A stretch of DNA of 64,000 nucleotides from contig NZ_CP029197.1 of the NCBI RefSeq assembly GCF_008639165.1, positions 8,126,001 through 8,190,000 on the forward strand, written 5' to 3'. This DNA is from Streptomyces venezuelae ATCC 10712. Its GTDB lineage: Bacteria > Actinomycetota > Actinomycetes > Streptomycetales > Streptomycetaceae. Of the stretch, positions 44,139-53,500 are shown one piece after another (within the stretch, counting starts at the first letter, position 1; each line of letters begins with the position of its first letter). The notes below the pieces were generated by a model. It did no database searches. It saw nothing but the letters and a program-made list of their open reading frames with translations, and was not told the DNA's origin. The translations under genes and the position numbers were made by a program.

Positions 44139-44630
44139 ATGGGAAAGCTGGCAGTGCAGGCCCTGCGCGCCGTGCTCGCAGTGGTGCTCGCGGGCACCGT
44201 GTTCGTACAGGTCTCGATGCTGTGGTTGTTGGTCAGCGGAAGCGACCCCGAGGACGGGTCGCTTCCGCTGACCCCGCTGCGCGTGATCGTGGTCCTCGGG
44301 ATGGTGGCGGCGCAGGCGGCCCTGGTCTCCGTGTGGCGGCTGGTGACGATGGTGCGCCGCGGCACGGTGTTCTCCCACAAGGCCTTCCGGTACGTGGACA
44401 TCGTGATCGGCTCGATCGTGTCGGTGTCCCTCATGTGGTTCGTGGTCACGGCCATCAACGCCCCGGGCCAGCGGGAAGATCCGGGCGTATCCGTCATCAT
44501 GGCCGGCATCGGCGTGGCCATCCTGGGCGTCGCGCTGATCGTGTTCGTGCTGCGCATGCTCCTGGCCCAGGCCGTCGCGCGCGACGCCGAAGCCGCCCAG
44601 ATGCAGGCCGAGCTGGACGAGGTCATCTGA
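44139..44630 (+). CDS. DUF2975 membrane protein
   Basis: A 163-aa integral membrane protein with four hydrophobic helices (AVLAVVLAGTVFVQVSMLWLLV, VIVVLGMVAAQAALVSVW, IVIGSIVSVSLMWFVVTAI, VIMAGIGVAILGVALIVFVLRML), as in DUF2975, whose members are partnered with a small Cro/CI regulator. ATG 44139 is preferred to ATG 44124, which lies inside the operator, because GGAAGGGTGG precedes it. Overlaps the regulator gene by one base. Role unknown. Confidence 0.85.
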   Translation: MGKLAVQALRAVLAVVLAGTVFVQVSMLWLLVSGSDPEDGSLPLTPLRVIVVLGMVAAQAALVSVWRLVTMVRRGTVFSHKAFRYVDIVIGSIVSVSLMWFVVTAINAPGQREDPGVSVIMAGIGVAILGVALIVFVLRMLLAQAVARDAEAAQMQAELDEVI

Positions 44631-44905
44631 TGCCGATCGTCGTCGACATCGACGTGATGCTGGCCCGGCGCAAGATGTCCGTGGGCGAGCTCGCGGAGCG
44701 CGTGGGAATCACACCCGCCAACCTGGCCGTACTCAAGAACGGCCGCGCCAAGGCCGTCCGATTCGCCACGCTCGCCGCGCTCTGCGAGGTGCTGGAGTGC
44801 CAGCCGGGCGACCTGCTGCGCTGGGAAGCCGAGACGAGCGCGGCCGCCGAGGACGCTGAGGTGGTCGAGGCCGCCGGGGCGGCTGAGGGGGCCGCGGGCG
44901 GATGA
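44630..44905 (+). CDS. XRE (Cro/CI) transcriptional regulator, YozG-like
   Basis: A 91-aa protein: a helix-turn-helix of ~65 residues (LARRKMSVGELAERVGITPANLAVLKNGRAKAVRF) with the YozG/DUF2975-linked ending ATLAALCEVLECQPGDLLRWE, then an Ala/Glu tail. ATG overlaps the DUF2975 stop as ATGA-type coupling (TGATG), so both are made together. Likely autorepressor at the double palindrome upstream; its inducing signal probably involves the membrane partner. Confidence 0.9.
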   Translation: MPIVVDIDVMLARRKMSVGELAERVGITPANLAVLKNGRAKAVRFATLAALCEVLECQPGDLLRWEAETSAAAEDAEVVEAAGAAEGAAGG

Positions 44906-45037
44906 CGGGGGCTCACGGGACCGCGCTCGGGCGGCCACGCACCTGTGCACGGGCGGCCACGGGCCCGCGCACGGGCGGCGTGAACCTTCAGGTGGCGCCC
45001 CGCGAGGCGGCGGTGGGGCTCCGGCTACGCTGCCCGG

Positions 45038-45658
45038 GTGAACGGTTCGGATGAGGTGCGGGAGTACCCCGACTGGCGTGTGCTCGTGGTCGGAGGGGCG
45101 TCAGGGATGGGGAAGACGGGTGTCGCCCGGACGCTGGCGCGCCGGTACGGCGTCCCCGTCGTGGAGGTCGACGACATCGTGGAAGCCCTCCTCGCGGTGA
45201 CACTGCCCGAACACCTCCCCGCGGTCCACTTCTGGCGCACCCATCCGGAGGCCGCCCGCCAGGCACCCGAATCGGTGGTCGAGCGGCAGATCGCGGTCGC
45301 CGAGGCGCTGGCGCCGGCGATCGAGGCGGTGGTGGCCAACCACGTGGGCACCGACACCCCCGTCGTCCTGGAAGGGGACTACGTCCTACCCGGACTGGTG
45401 AGGCCCGGCGGTCCGGTCCGTGCCGTCTTCCTCCACGAGGACGACGAGGAGCAGGTGACGGCCAACTACCTGCACCGGGAACCGGAAGCCGGACCACAGC
45501 GCCACCGCGCACGCGTCAGCGTGCTCTACGGCCGCTGGCTCGCCGAGCAGGCCCGGACAGCCGCCGTACCGGTCGTCTCCCCGCGCCCATGGGAGAACCT
45601 GGCCGACCGTGTGCGGAGCGCGACCGACGTGCGCGCTCGCGCTCGGTCCGAGTCCTGA
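45038..45658 (+). CDS. P-loop kinase-like NTPase
   Basis: A 206-aa protein with P-loop GGASGMGKTG near the N-terminus and VVEVDDIVEALLAV after it, the arrangement of 2-phosphoglycerate kinase-like and adenylylsulfate kinase-like P-loop enzymes. LEGDYVLPGLV and HRARVSVLYGRWLAEQA follow. Substrate unknown. GTG 45038 is the first start in the frame. Confidence 0.72.
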   Translation: MNGSDEVREYPDWRVLVVGGASGMGKTGVARTLARRYGVPVVEVDDIVEALLAVTLPEHLPAVHFWRTHPEAARQAPESVVERQIAVAEALAPAIEAVVANHVGTDTPVVLEGDYVLPGLVRPGGPVRAVFLHEDDEEQVTANYLHREPEAGPQRHRARVSVLYGRWLAEQARTAAVPVVSPRPWENLADRVRSATDVRARARSES

Positions 45659-45691
45659 GGCGGCGTCCCTATCCGCTCCGGGGCCCTGGGT

Positions 45692-46081
45692 TTACGAGGG
45701 CCAGCCGCCGTACGGCACGGTGATCAGCTCCATGGCGTGGCCGACCGGGTCCATGAAGTACACGCCGCGCCCCCCGTCGTTGTGGTTGATCGTGCCCGGT
45801 CGCCGCTGGTGGGGGTCGGCGTAGTGCTCGATACCGCGCTGCTTGATCTGCGCGTACGCCGCGTCGAACTCCTCCTCGGAGACGAGGAAAGCGTAGTGCT
45901 GGGGCGTGATCCTGTCCGCGGGGACCGTAGCGAAGTCCAGCGTGACGCCGTTGCTCAGGTCGACCGCGACGAACGGCCCCCACTCCGCGGTGATCTCAAG
46001 CCCCAGCAGGGTCGCGAAGAACTCCGCGGATTCCCGGTTGTTCCGGGCGTGCACGATCGTGTGGTTCAGCTCGACGGGCAA
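45692..46081 (-). CDS. VOC-superfamily glyoxalase/dioxygenase-like protein
   Basis: A 129-aa single-domain VOC fold: LNHTIVHARNNRESAEFFATLLGLEI, VDLSNGVTLDFAT, HYAFLVSEEEFDAAYAQIK, then GRGVYFMDPVGHAMELITVPYGGWP. The His and Glu positions of the metal site are present. Start TTG 46081 is supported by a perfect GGAGG six bases upstream. Substrate not assignable. Confidence 0.87.
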   Translation of the reverse strand: MPVELNHTIVHARNNRESAEFFATLLGLEITAEWGPFVAVDLSNGVTLDFATVPADRITPQHYAFLVSEEEFDAAYAQIKQRGIEHYADPHQRRPGTINHNDGGRGVYFMDPVGHAMELITVPYGGWPS

Positions 46082-46255
46082 GGAATGCCTCCGAAGGCAT
46101 CTCCCGACACCTCCATGCCTCACCCGGCCGGTGACCGACACGCGATGTCGCCGTCAATTCTAGTGGCGGGTGTGGCCGCGTACCAGGGTCTGTTGCGGAG
46201 GTGGATCTTCCGTTGCGATGATCACGGCCTGGCGCGAGGGGATGGCGGACTGGCG

Positions 46256-46588
46256 ATGGGGCACGAGCCGAAGGCGTGGTACAGCGCCAGAACCTTCTAC
46301 CGATGGCTGACCTGGGAAGGCCGTCCTTTCGAGGAACGTGTCGTGCTGTTCCGGGCGCGGTCCCTGGACGAGGCCGTCGAACTGGCCGAGCGGGAGTCGG
46401 CCGAGTACGCCAGGGAGGGCGACCTCGAAGTCCTCGACATGGTGCAGGCGTACCGGATCTCCGAAGACGACGAGGAGTTGGGCGTGGGCACGGAGGTGTT
46501 CTCGAAACTCCACGCACTCGACCTCCCGGCGCGCGCGTTCCTCGACCGCTACGACTCGGGCCCGGCGCACACTCAGATCAGCGAGTGA
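46256..46588 (+). CDS. DUF4288-like protein
   Basis: A 110-aa soluble protein. It starts MGHEPKAWYSARTFYRWLTWEG and has VVLFRARSLDEAVELAERESAEYA, then a strand-rich end (VEVLDMVQAYRISEDDEELGVGTEVFSKL-like). The W-Y-A start and VLFRA...EAVELAE helix resemble DUF4288. Function unknown. ATG 46256 is chosen over longer starts, as the upstream residues are not family-like. Confidence 0.65.
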   Translation: MGHEPKAWYSARTFYRWLTWEGRPFEERVVLFRARSLDEAVELAERESAEYAREGDLEVLDMVQAYRISEDDEELGVGTEVFSKLHALDLPARAFLDRYDSGPAHTQISE

Positions 46589-46941
46589 CGCCGTTCGCGG
46601 GGCCACGTCGCCACGGCAGCCCTTCCTTCGGACGGGCGCCGGTGAGCGTCGCTAATCGGTCGTACTGAACGACCGGTCGGTAAATCTGAGGCGTCCTTGT
46701 GCAGGCCGGCAGTCGCCGTGGGGCTGGAGCGGGCGGGTTCGCCGCCGCCTCGGAGCCCTTCGATGGCCGCCCTGACCTGCTGGACATTCATTCGATCACC
46801 GGCATGCGGGTGCGCCTGTCCGGATAGTGACCGCGAGGATGCGATCGCTGTACGTGTCGTACACACTCCGAAGCGCAAGCGGGGTGGCGATCAGAAGGTA
46901 GATGCCGCCTCAACTCTTCGAATCGAAAGTGAGACACCGTC
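46589..46941. other. SSI upstream region with two perfect dyads
   Basis: No supported gene in 353 bp. Dyad CGGTCGT-ACTGA-ACGACCG lies at 46657-46675 (TetR-like size), and TGTACG-TGT-CGTACA at 46849-46863, 78 bases before the SSI start. Either could be an operator. The promoter boxes are not clear. Confidence 0.55.
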
Positions 46942-47373
46942 ATGCTTCGCCGTTTCGCTGCGGTCTCCGCATCCGCCCTCCTCTGTCTCGCCGGCACCGC
47001 CGGCCTCGCGGAAGCCCGGACCGACAGCCTCTACGCGCCCTCCGCCGTCGTGCTGAGCGTCAGCAAGGGCGCCGACGCGAGCTCGGCCGTCGTCCTGCGC
47101 GCGGTCACCCTCAGCTGCGCGCCGACCGCCGGCGGAACGCACCCCGCCCCCGAGGCCGCCTGCGCCGAGCTCAAGGCCACCTCCGAGGCCGGCGCCTTCG
47201 ACGAGCTGCTCGCCGCTCCGGACCCGGACCGCATGTGCCCGCAGCACTACGACCCCGTCACCATCACCGTGGACGGAGTGTGGGAGGGCGCCCGTACCTC
47301 GTGGGAGTACACCTTCGCCAACTCCTGCACCATGGGCGTCACCCTGAACGAGGGCGCGGCCTTCTCGTTCTGA
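46942..47373 (+). CDS. Streptomyces subtilisin inhibitor (SSI-family) protein
   Basis: A 143-aa exported serine-protease inhibitor. A signal peptide (MLRRFAAVSASALLCLAGTAGLAEA) precedes SLYAPSAVVLSVSKG, the classical SSI start. The four cysteines Cys59, Cys74, Cys99 and Cys129 form the two family disulfides. The reactive-site loop reads MCPQHYDPVTITVDGVW; aligning with SSI CPMVYDP gives P1 Gln101 and P1' His102. Most SSI proteins have Met, Lys or Arg at P1. ATG 46942 follows GAAAGTGAG. Followed by a hairpin terminator. Confidence 0.93.
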   Translation: MLRRFAAVSASALLCLAGTAGLAEARTDSLYAPSAVVLSVSKGADASSAVVLRAVTLSCAPTAGGTHPAPEAACAELKATSEAGAFDELLAAPDPDRMCPQHYDPVTITVDGVWEGARTSWEYTFANSCTMGVTLNEGAAFSF

Positions 47374-47391
47374 CCGGATCGGCCCCGGCTG

Positions 47392-47433
47392 CGGGCGCAC
47401 ACCCGAGGGGTGGAGAACGGCGGTGTGCGCCCG
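47392..47433. terminator. Hairpin terminator after SSI
   Basis: CGGGCGCACAC and GTGTGCGCCCG form a perfect 11-bp stem with a 20-base loop, 19 bases after the SSI stop and before the Tc toxin operon. No T-tract. Confidence 0.75.
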
Positions 47434-47551
47434 ATTCGGCTGTATGAGCGGTTTACATCTGGATCAAGGTGTTATGGGAGGGGTCGTCGCTATGCTCCCG
47501 AGCGGAGAACGCCGGCTCAGAAGGCGATGAACCCCGTCATCAGGTGAGGCC

Positions 47552-50500
47552 ATGACCAGTGCAGCCGCCCCCCGTTCCGTGACCGTCCAGGGCCGAGTGC
47601 TCCGCGAGGACGGCACGCCCGTGGTGGGGGCCGAGGTCCTGGTCTCGGCGAGACGCCTGCGTGCCACGGAGCCGGTGGGGGAGACCCGTACCCGCGATGA
47701 GGGCGCGTACCGACTGGAATGCCGACTCCCGGGCGCCGCCGCGGAGCTGGTGATCGCGGCGACGCTGGACGGGCGGACGACCCGGACCGTACGGACCCTC
47801 GCCGAGGCCGGGGAGCCGGTCGACCTGCGGCTGCCGGGAAGCGGTCCGAGCCGCTATCAGTGCTTGCTGAGCGCGGTCGGCGCGCACCTCGACGGGGTGG
47901 GCCTCGCGCAGATCGGCGAGGACGAGCATGCTGACGGGGACGGGCACGAGCTGTCCTACCTCTCCCGCGCAACGGGCCACAGCGCGCAGGAGATCGGGCA
48001 TGCCGCCCAGGCCGCGAGGCACGAGCGGAGCACCGGCCTCTCGGCCGAGCGGTACTTCGGGCTGCTCGCCCGCGGGTTCCCCGCCGACCTGGCCGCCCTC
48101 GCCCAGCGAAGCGTCTCGGAAGCCTCGGCCGCGCTGGCCGCCGCGGCCGAGGAAGGGGTGATCTCCTCGGGCGACGGGGCGGCGGAGTTCATGACGGCCT
48201 TGCGCGTGCGGGAACTTCAGGCCGCCGAAGCGACCGACCGGGCCACGCCGGGGGGCGTGGTCCGGTCGGTTCCTGACGGGGTCGTGCCCTCCCGGCTGGC
48301 GCGGATCTTCGCGCTGGCGGTACCCGAACCGGAAGCCCGCCTCCGGCTGTACACCGCCCATCTGGACCGCGCCGGCACGTCAGCCGGTATCGAGGCCGGA
48401 ATCGCGGACGGAACCTCGGTCGCCCCGTCGCCCCCCAGCTCGGCCGACACGTCCACCGGCAGCTCGGCCGACACCTCCGCCGGCAGCTCAGCCGGTACCC
48501 CCGCCGGCCCTGCCGCCGAACTCGATGGTCACGCCGAGCGGTTGGACCTGGCGCTGGAGCTCGGACGGCTCACCGGCAGCAACCCTCCGTTGGTCAAGGC
48601 CCTCCTGGCACGCTTCGACACGGGGGAGTTCACGCACCGCCGAGACCTCGTCCGCCTGGACGGCCGCTGGGCCGAACTGGTCGCCGAGACCGGCGGCGTA
48701 CCGGAGCCCGTACCGCAGCCGGGGCAGGAGTACGAGGCCGCAGCATGGTTCGCGCAGCCCACCGGCCCAGCACAGCCCCCGCACACCCCCCGGGCCGCCG
48801 GCCCACCGCGGGACGCGGACGTCGAGGGACCGAGCCCCGATGCCCTACGGGAGTACGCCGACGGCATCCGCGCCCGCGTGGCCGAGGCGTACCCCACCGC
48901 CCACCTCGCCTTCCGGCTCGCCGGCCACCCCGAGCACGCCGAGGCCCCCGCCACCCGGTTCCTGTCCGCCAATCCCGACTTCGACCTGACGGCCACCCGC
49001 GTCGACGCGACCACCGTCCCGGACGAGGAGGAGCGCCGCGAACTGGCCGTGCTGCAGCGGACGTTCAAGATCGCCCCCCGTTTCGAGGCGATGCAGGCGC
49101 TACGGGACCACGGCTTCCACTCGTCCTACGCCGTCGCGGGAATCGGAGTATCGGACTTCGCCCGCAAGGTGTCCGGCGACGTCGACGAGACCGAGGCCCG
49201 CGCCATCCATGCGCGAGCCACCCAGGTGCACGCCGAGGCGGTCAACCTGGTCGCCGATCTGCGCACCGCCGGACAGTTCGACGTGCCCTGGCTCCCCGCG
49301 ATCCAGCCGCAGACCACGCTGGTCCCCGACTGGGAGGAGCTGTTCGGCTCGGCGGACTACGCGCCGGTCGAGGAGAGCCGCTCGGTGTACAGCCAGCCGG
49401 CCTACCTCGTGGACCTGCTGTACTACCTGCGTCGGCTCGGCGGGGGCGAGCGGACGGGGGAGTCCCGCTGCGGCCCGGTGGCCGAGGTGCTCCACGGCCG
49501 CAGGCGCGACCTGTGGGACGTCGAACTCAGCAAGGAGAATACCGAGTTCGCCCTCCCGTACGTCGACCTCGTCAACGAGGTGCTCGAATCCGCCGTCTCC
49601 CCGGAGACCGCGGTCCCCGCCGCCGAACGCCAGAGCCGCGGCGGCCCGGACGAACTGCGCGTGCAGCCCCAGCACGTCAACACCGGCGCGTACGACAAGC
49701 TCCGCACCGCCGTCCACCCCTGGCAGCTGCCCTTCGACCTCTGGGGCGAGCAGACCACCACCTACCTCGGCCGGCTCGGAGTCACCCGCGAGGCCCTCGT
49801 CCTCGACCTCTGTTACGACGCGACGCATCCCACCGACTTCGACCGGCTCCTCACGGCGGCCCGGCTCGGCCTCTCCAAGGTGTCGCAGCAGATCATCGCC
49901 GGGGAGACGCTCACCCCGCCGCGTACCCTCGCGGAGTTCTACGGACGGCCCGCCACGACCACCGACGCGGCCCTGACGGACGCCATGACCCACGTCCGCC
50001 CGCTCCTGGACACCGCAGGCCTCCGCTTCACCGAACTCGCGGCCGTCCTGGAGACCCGCTTCGTCGACCCGGGCGGGGTCGTGCGGTTCGTTCCCGACGG
50101 ACGGTTCCCGAGCGACACCAGCAGGATGACCCTCTCCGGCCTCGACGCCTCCGTACTGGAACGCCTGCATCGCTTCGTCCGCCTCCAGCACGCACTCGGC
50201 GTGGAACCGCGCGAGCTCGACCGCCTGATCCAGGGTGCGGGCAACGACGGCCGTCTCGACGCGCTCACCCTGCGGTCCATCGCCGCCGTCCGTGCCATGA
50301 GCGCCCGGCTGGAACTGCCGGCGGACCGCCTCCTCGGCTTCTGCCGACCCCTGGACACCCACCGCTACCCCTCCGACGAGCAGCCGCCGCTGTACGACCG
50401 GCTGTTCCTGGACCCGGCGGTGGTCAGCCCGCAGCCCGGCACCCCGAGCCCGTTCGAGCTGAACGCGGACCGCAGCGAGCTGAAGGTCATCGGCAGCCTG

Positions 50501-53500
50501 GAGACCCCCGCCGTGACGGCCGCGCTGCTCGCCGCCCTCCAGGTCACCGACGCCGAGCTGGCCGAGCTCGTGACCGGGCCCCACACCCCGCTGCGGAGCA
50601 AGTCCCTCAACCTGGTGAACCTGACGGTCCTCAGCTGCGTGGTGACCCTGGCCCGCACCCTCTCTCTGTCCGTTGCCGACCTGCTGCGGCTGGCGCCACG
50701 CAGCAGCGCGAACCCCTGGTCCCATCTGGCAGCCACAGCCTCACCTTCATCAGCCTCTCCTTCATCTGCTCCCGCATCGCCCTCACCCTCAACCTCCGCT
50801 TCCGCCACCACGTCCCCCTTCGCCGAGACGGAACCCGCGGGAGGCGACCGGATGCGGCACCCGGGGACGGAGGCGGCGGCCGGGCCGCCGCTGCTGCCCG
50901 CCGCCTCCGCGATGGACGTGCTCGGGCGCTTCGTCGACCTCATGGAGACCTTCAGCGGCGCGGGCTTCCACGCGGTCGACATCGAGGCCGTGCTCGACGC
51001 GCGCAGGCCCCCGCTCGACGGACCCCTCCCCGACGACGCCGCTCTCGTCTCCGCGCTCACCGCGCTGCGCACCGCGCTCCAGACCGTCCAGCAGCAGACC
51101 CGGGGAACCGCCGACGACCGGGGGGAGCTGACCCGGAGGAACCTGGCCCTCATGGGCTGGGACGCCCCCCTCGTCCAGGAGGCGGTGTCCACTCTTCTGG
51201 GGACGGTCGTGTACACGGCCCCGCTGGCCGCCCTGCCCGCCGGAGTGTCCCTGCCCCCCGATCTGCCGGTGCGCTTCGAGCCGGCGGAACCGTCGGAAGC
51301 AGCACCGGGGCAGCCCGGCACCCCCGATCCGCCGCCGAATGCGCCGGCCCAGGAGTGGCGGCTGTCGTTCACCGGCCCGATGAACGACGACCAGCAGCGC
51401 ACCCTGCTCGCCCTGGCCCCCGCCGGCCCGGACGGCGCCGCCTTCCGGACCGCCGTCGAGGCGCTGTACCAGGGGCCGCGCCGGCTCGTCACCGCCCGGA
51501 TGAAGGCCCTGCGCATCCCCGTGTTCGCGGCGCGCCTCACCGCCCTGCCCGCCGGGTACGCCGTCCCCCAGGCGCTGTCCGGGAAGGTCTTCCACGACGT
51601 CACCGCCCAGGCACTGCGATCGCGCGGCTATCTCAGCGACGCCGAGGTGCGCCTCCTGAAGCAGGCGCCGGGAGCGGACACGGACCTCGTGACGGCGGTC
51701 GAAAGCCTCGTCACCGCCCAGGAGGCGGCTCCGGAGGCCGGAAACACCTTCCTCGCCGCCGCCGACGCGGCAACCCTGTTCAACGCGCCGGACACCCTCC
51801 CCGCCGACCGCTTCCACCTCGTACTGGAGCGGCTCGCCCCGCATCTGCGCCGTAGCCTCGGCAAGGAGGCCGTCGTCCAGCAGATCGGCCGCGCAGCCGG
51901 TCTCGACCCCGCCATCGCCGAAGCGCTCCTCGGCACCTGGCTGCCGGGCACGGGCGGAAAGCCGGTGTTCGAGGAGTTCCTCGACACGGCATTCACCGGC
52001 AGCGATCCCGCGGTCGTGATCGGCCGAGCCGGTTTCGGTCCCCAGTTCACCGCGCTCGAACTCGTCCACCGGGTCGCCCTCGTCCTGAAGACCCTCCGCT
52101 TCGGCGCCGACGAACTGCCCTTCGTCTTCCGGTACGCGGCCGTCGGCCAGTGGCTCGACCTCGCCTCCCTGCCCACCGCCCCGCCCACCCCGCCCTCGCA
52201 CGTGCCCGTCCTGCGGCTCTCCGCGCTGATCGCCCTGGCCCGGCTCCGCGACGCCGTGCCCGGCGGAATCGCGACCCTGACGGCGGTGTTCCGGCTCGCC
52301 ACCACCCCGGGAACCTCCGACAGCCAGATCATCCGGGAGCTGTGCCGGGTCACCGGCTGGGCGTTCCTCGACGTCAACATGGTCGCCCGGAACTACCAGA
52401 TCAACACCGCCGAGCGGTTCCTCAGCCTCACCAACCTCCACCGGCTGCGGCGCGGCGTCGCGATGTACGGCCGGCTCGGTGTCTCCGCCGAGCGCGCCAA
52501 CCTGTGGCTGCGCGCCGAGTTCACCCCCGAGGCCGCCCAGGCCGCGTGGGGCGCCGCCCGGGCCCGGCACACCGCCGCCGACTGGCTCGCGGTCGCCGGC
52601 CCCATGCAGGACGCGCTGCGCGAGCGCGGACGCGCCGCCCTGGTGGCGTACCTCGTGGCCCACCCGGCCCTCGACGGCGCCACCCCGCTGTGGCGGGACG
52701 CGAACGGGCTGCACGACCACTTCCTGCTCGACGTGGAGATGGGCGCCGGCCAGCTGACCACCCGCGTCGCACAGGCCGCGTACAGCATCCAGCTCTTCGT
52801 CCAGCGCTGCCTCCTGAACCTCGAACCGCAGGTCAGGACCTCCGACTCCGACCTCTGGGAGCAGTGGGAGTGGATGAAGCGCTACCGGCTGTGGGAGGCC
52901 AACCAGAAGATCTTCCTGTACCCGGAGAACTACTTCGAGCCGGAACTGCGGGCCGACAAGTCGCCGTTCTTCGGGCAGCTGGAGACGGACCTCACGCAGA
53001 AGGACCTGAACGACGAGACGGCGCGCGGAGCGCTGCTCGGCTATCTGGAGCAACTCGCGGACGTCGCCCGGCTCCAGCCGAGCGGGCTGTACGTCCAGCA
53101 CGACCCCGACGTGCCACCGACCGACTTCAGCGGAGAGACCGTCCACGTGATGGCCCGCACCGAGTCCGCCCCCCGAGCGCACTACTACCGCACCTGGGTG
53201 AACCGGCTGTACTGGACGCCGTGGCAGAAGATGAACCTCGACATCGACGGCGAGGCCCTGTCCCTCGGCATGTGGGACAGGCACCTGTTCGCCTTCTGGC
53301 CGACGTTCATCCCCGCCGGCGAGAGCCAGGAGATCAAGTCACTGCCCGACGGGACGGAGGACAACAAGCTCAAGAACAGCCCGAAGTACTGGCAGATCCA
53401 GCTCAACTGGAGCGAGTACCGCAACGGTCAGTGGACCGCCAAGCGGGTTTCGAACGAGATGCTGACCACCAGTCTGCCCCCGCTGAACCCGCGCTTCCGA

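Noticed and set aside
46573..46878. Minus-strand frame containing MNVQQVRAAIEGLRGGG
   Set aside because: The start looks protein-like but the rest is atypical and no ribosome site is evident; left as non-coding.
50789..53284. 831-codon minus-strand frame inside the TcA gene
   Set aside because: Antisense shadow caused by GC bias; no start signal or domain, while the plus frame has clear TcA landmarks.
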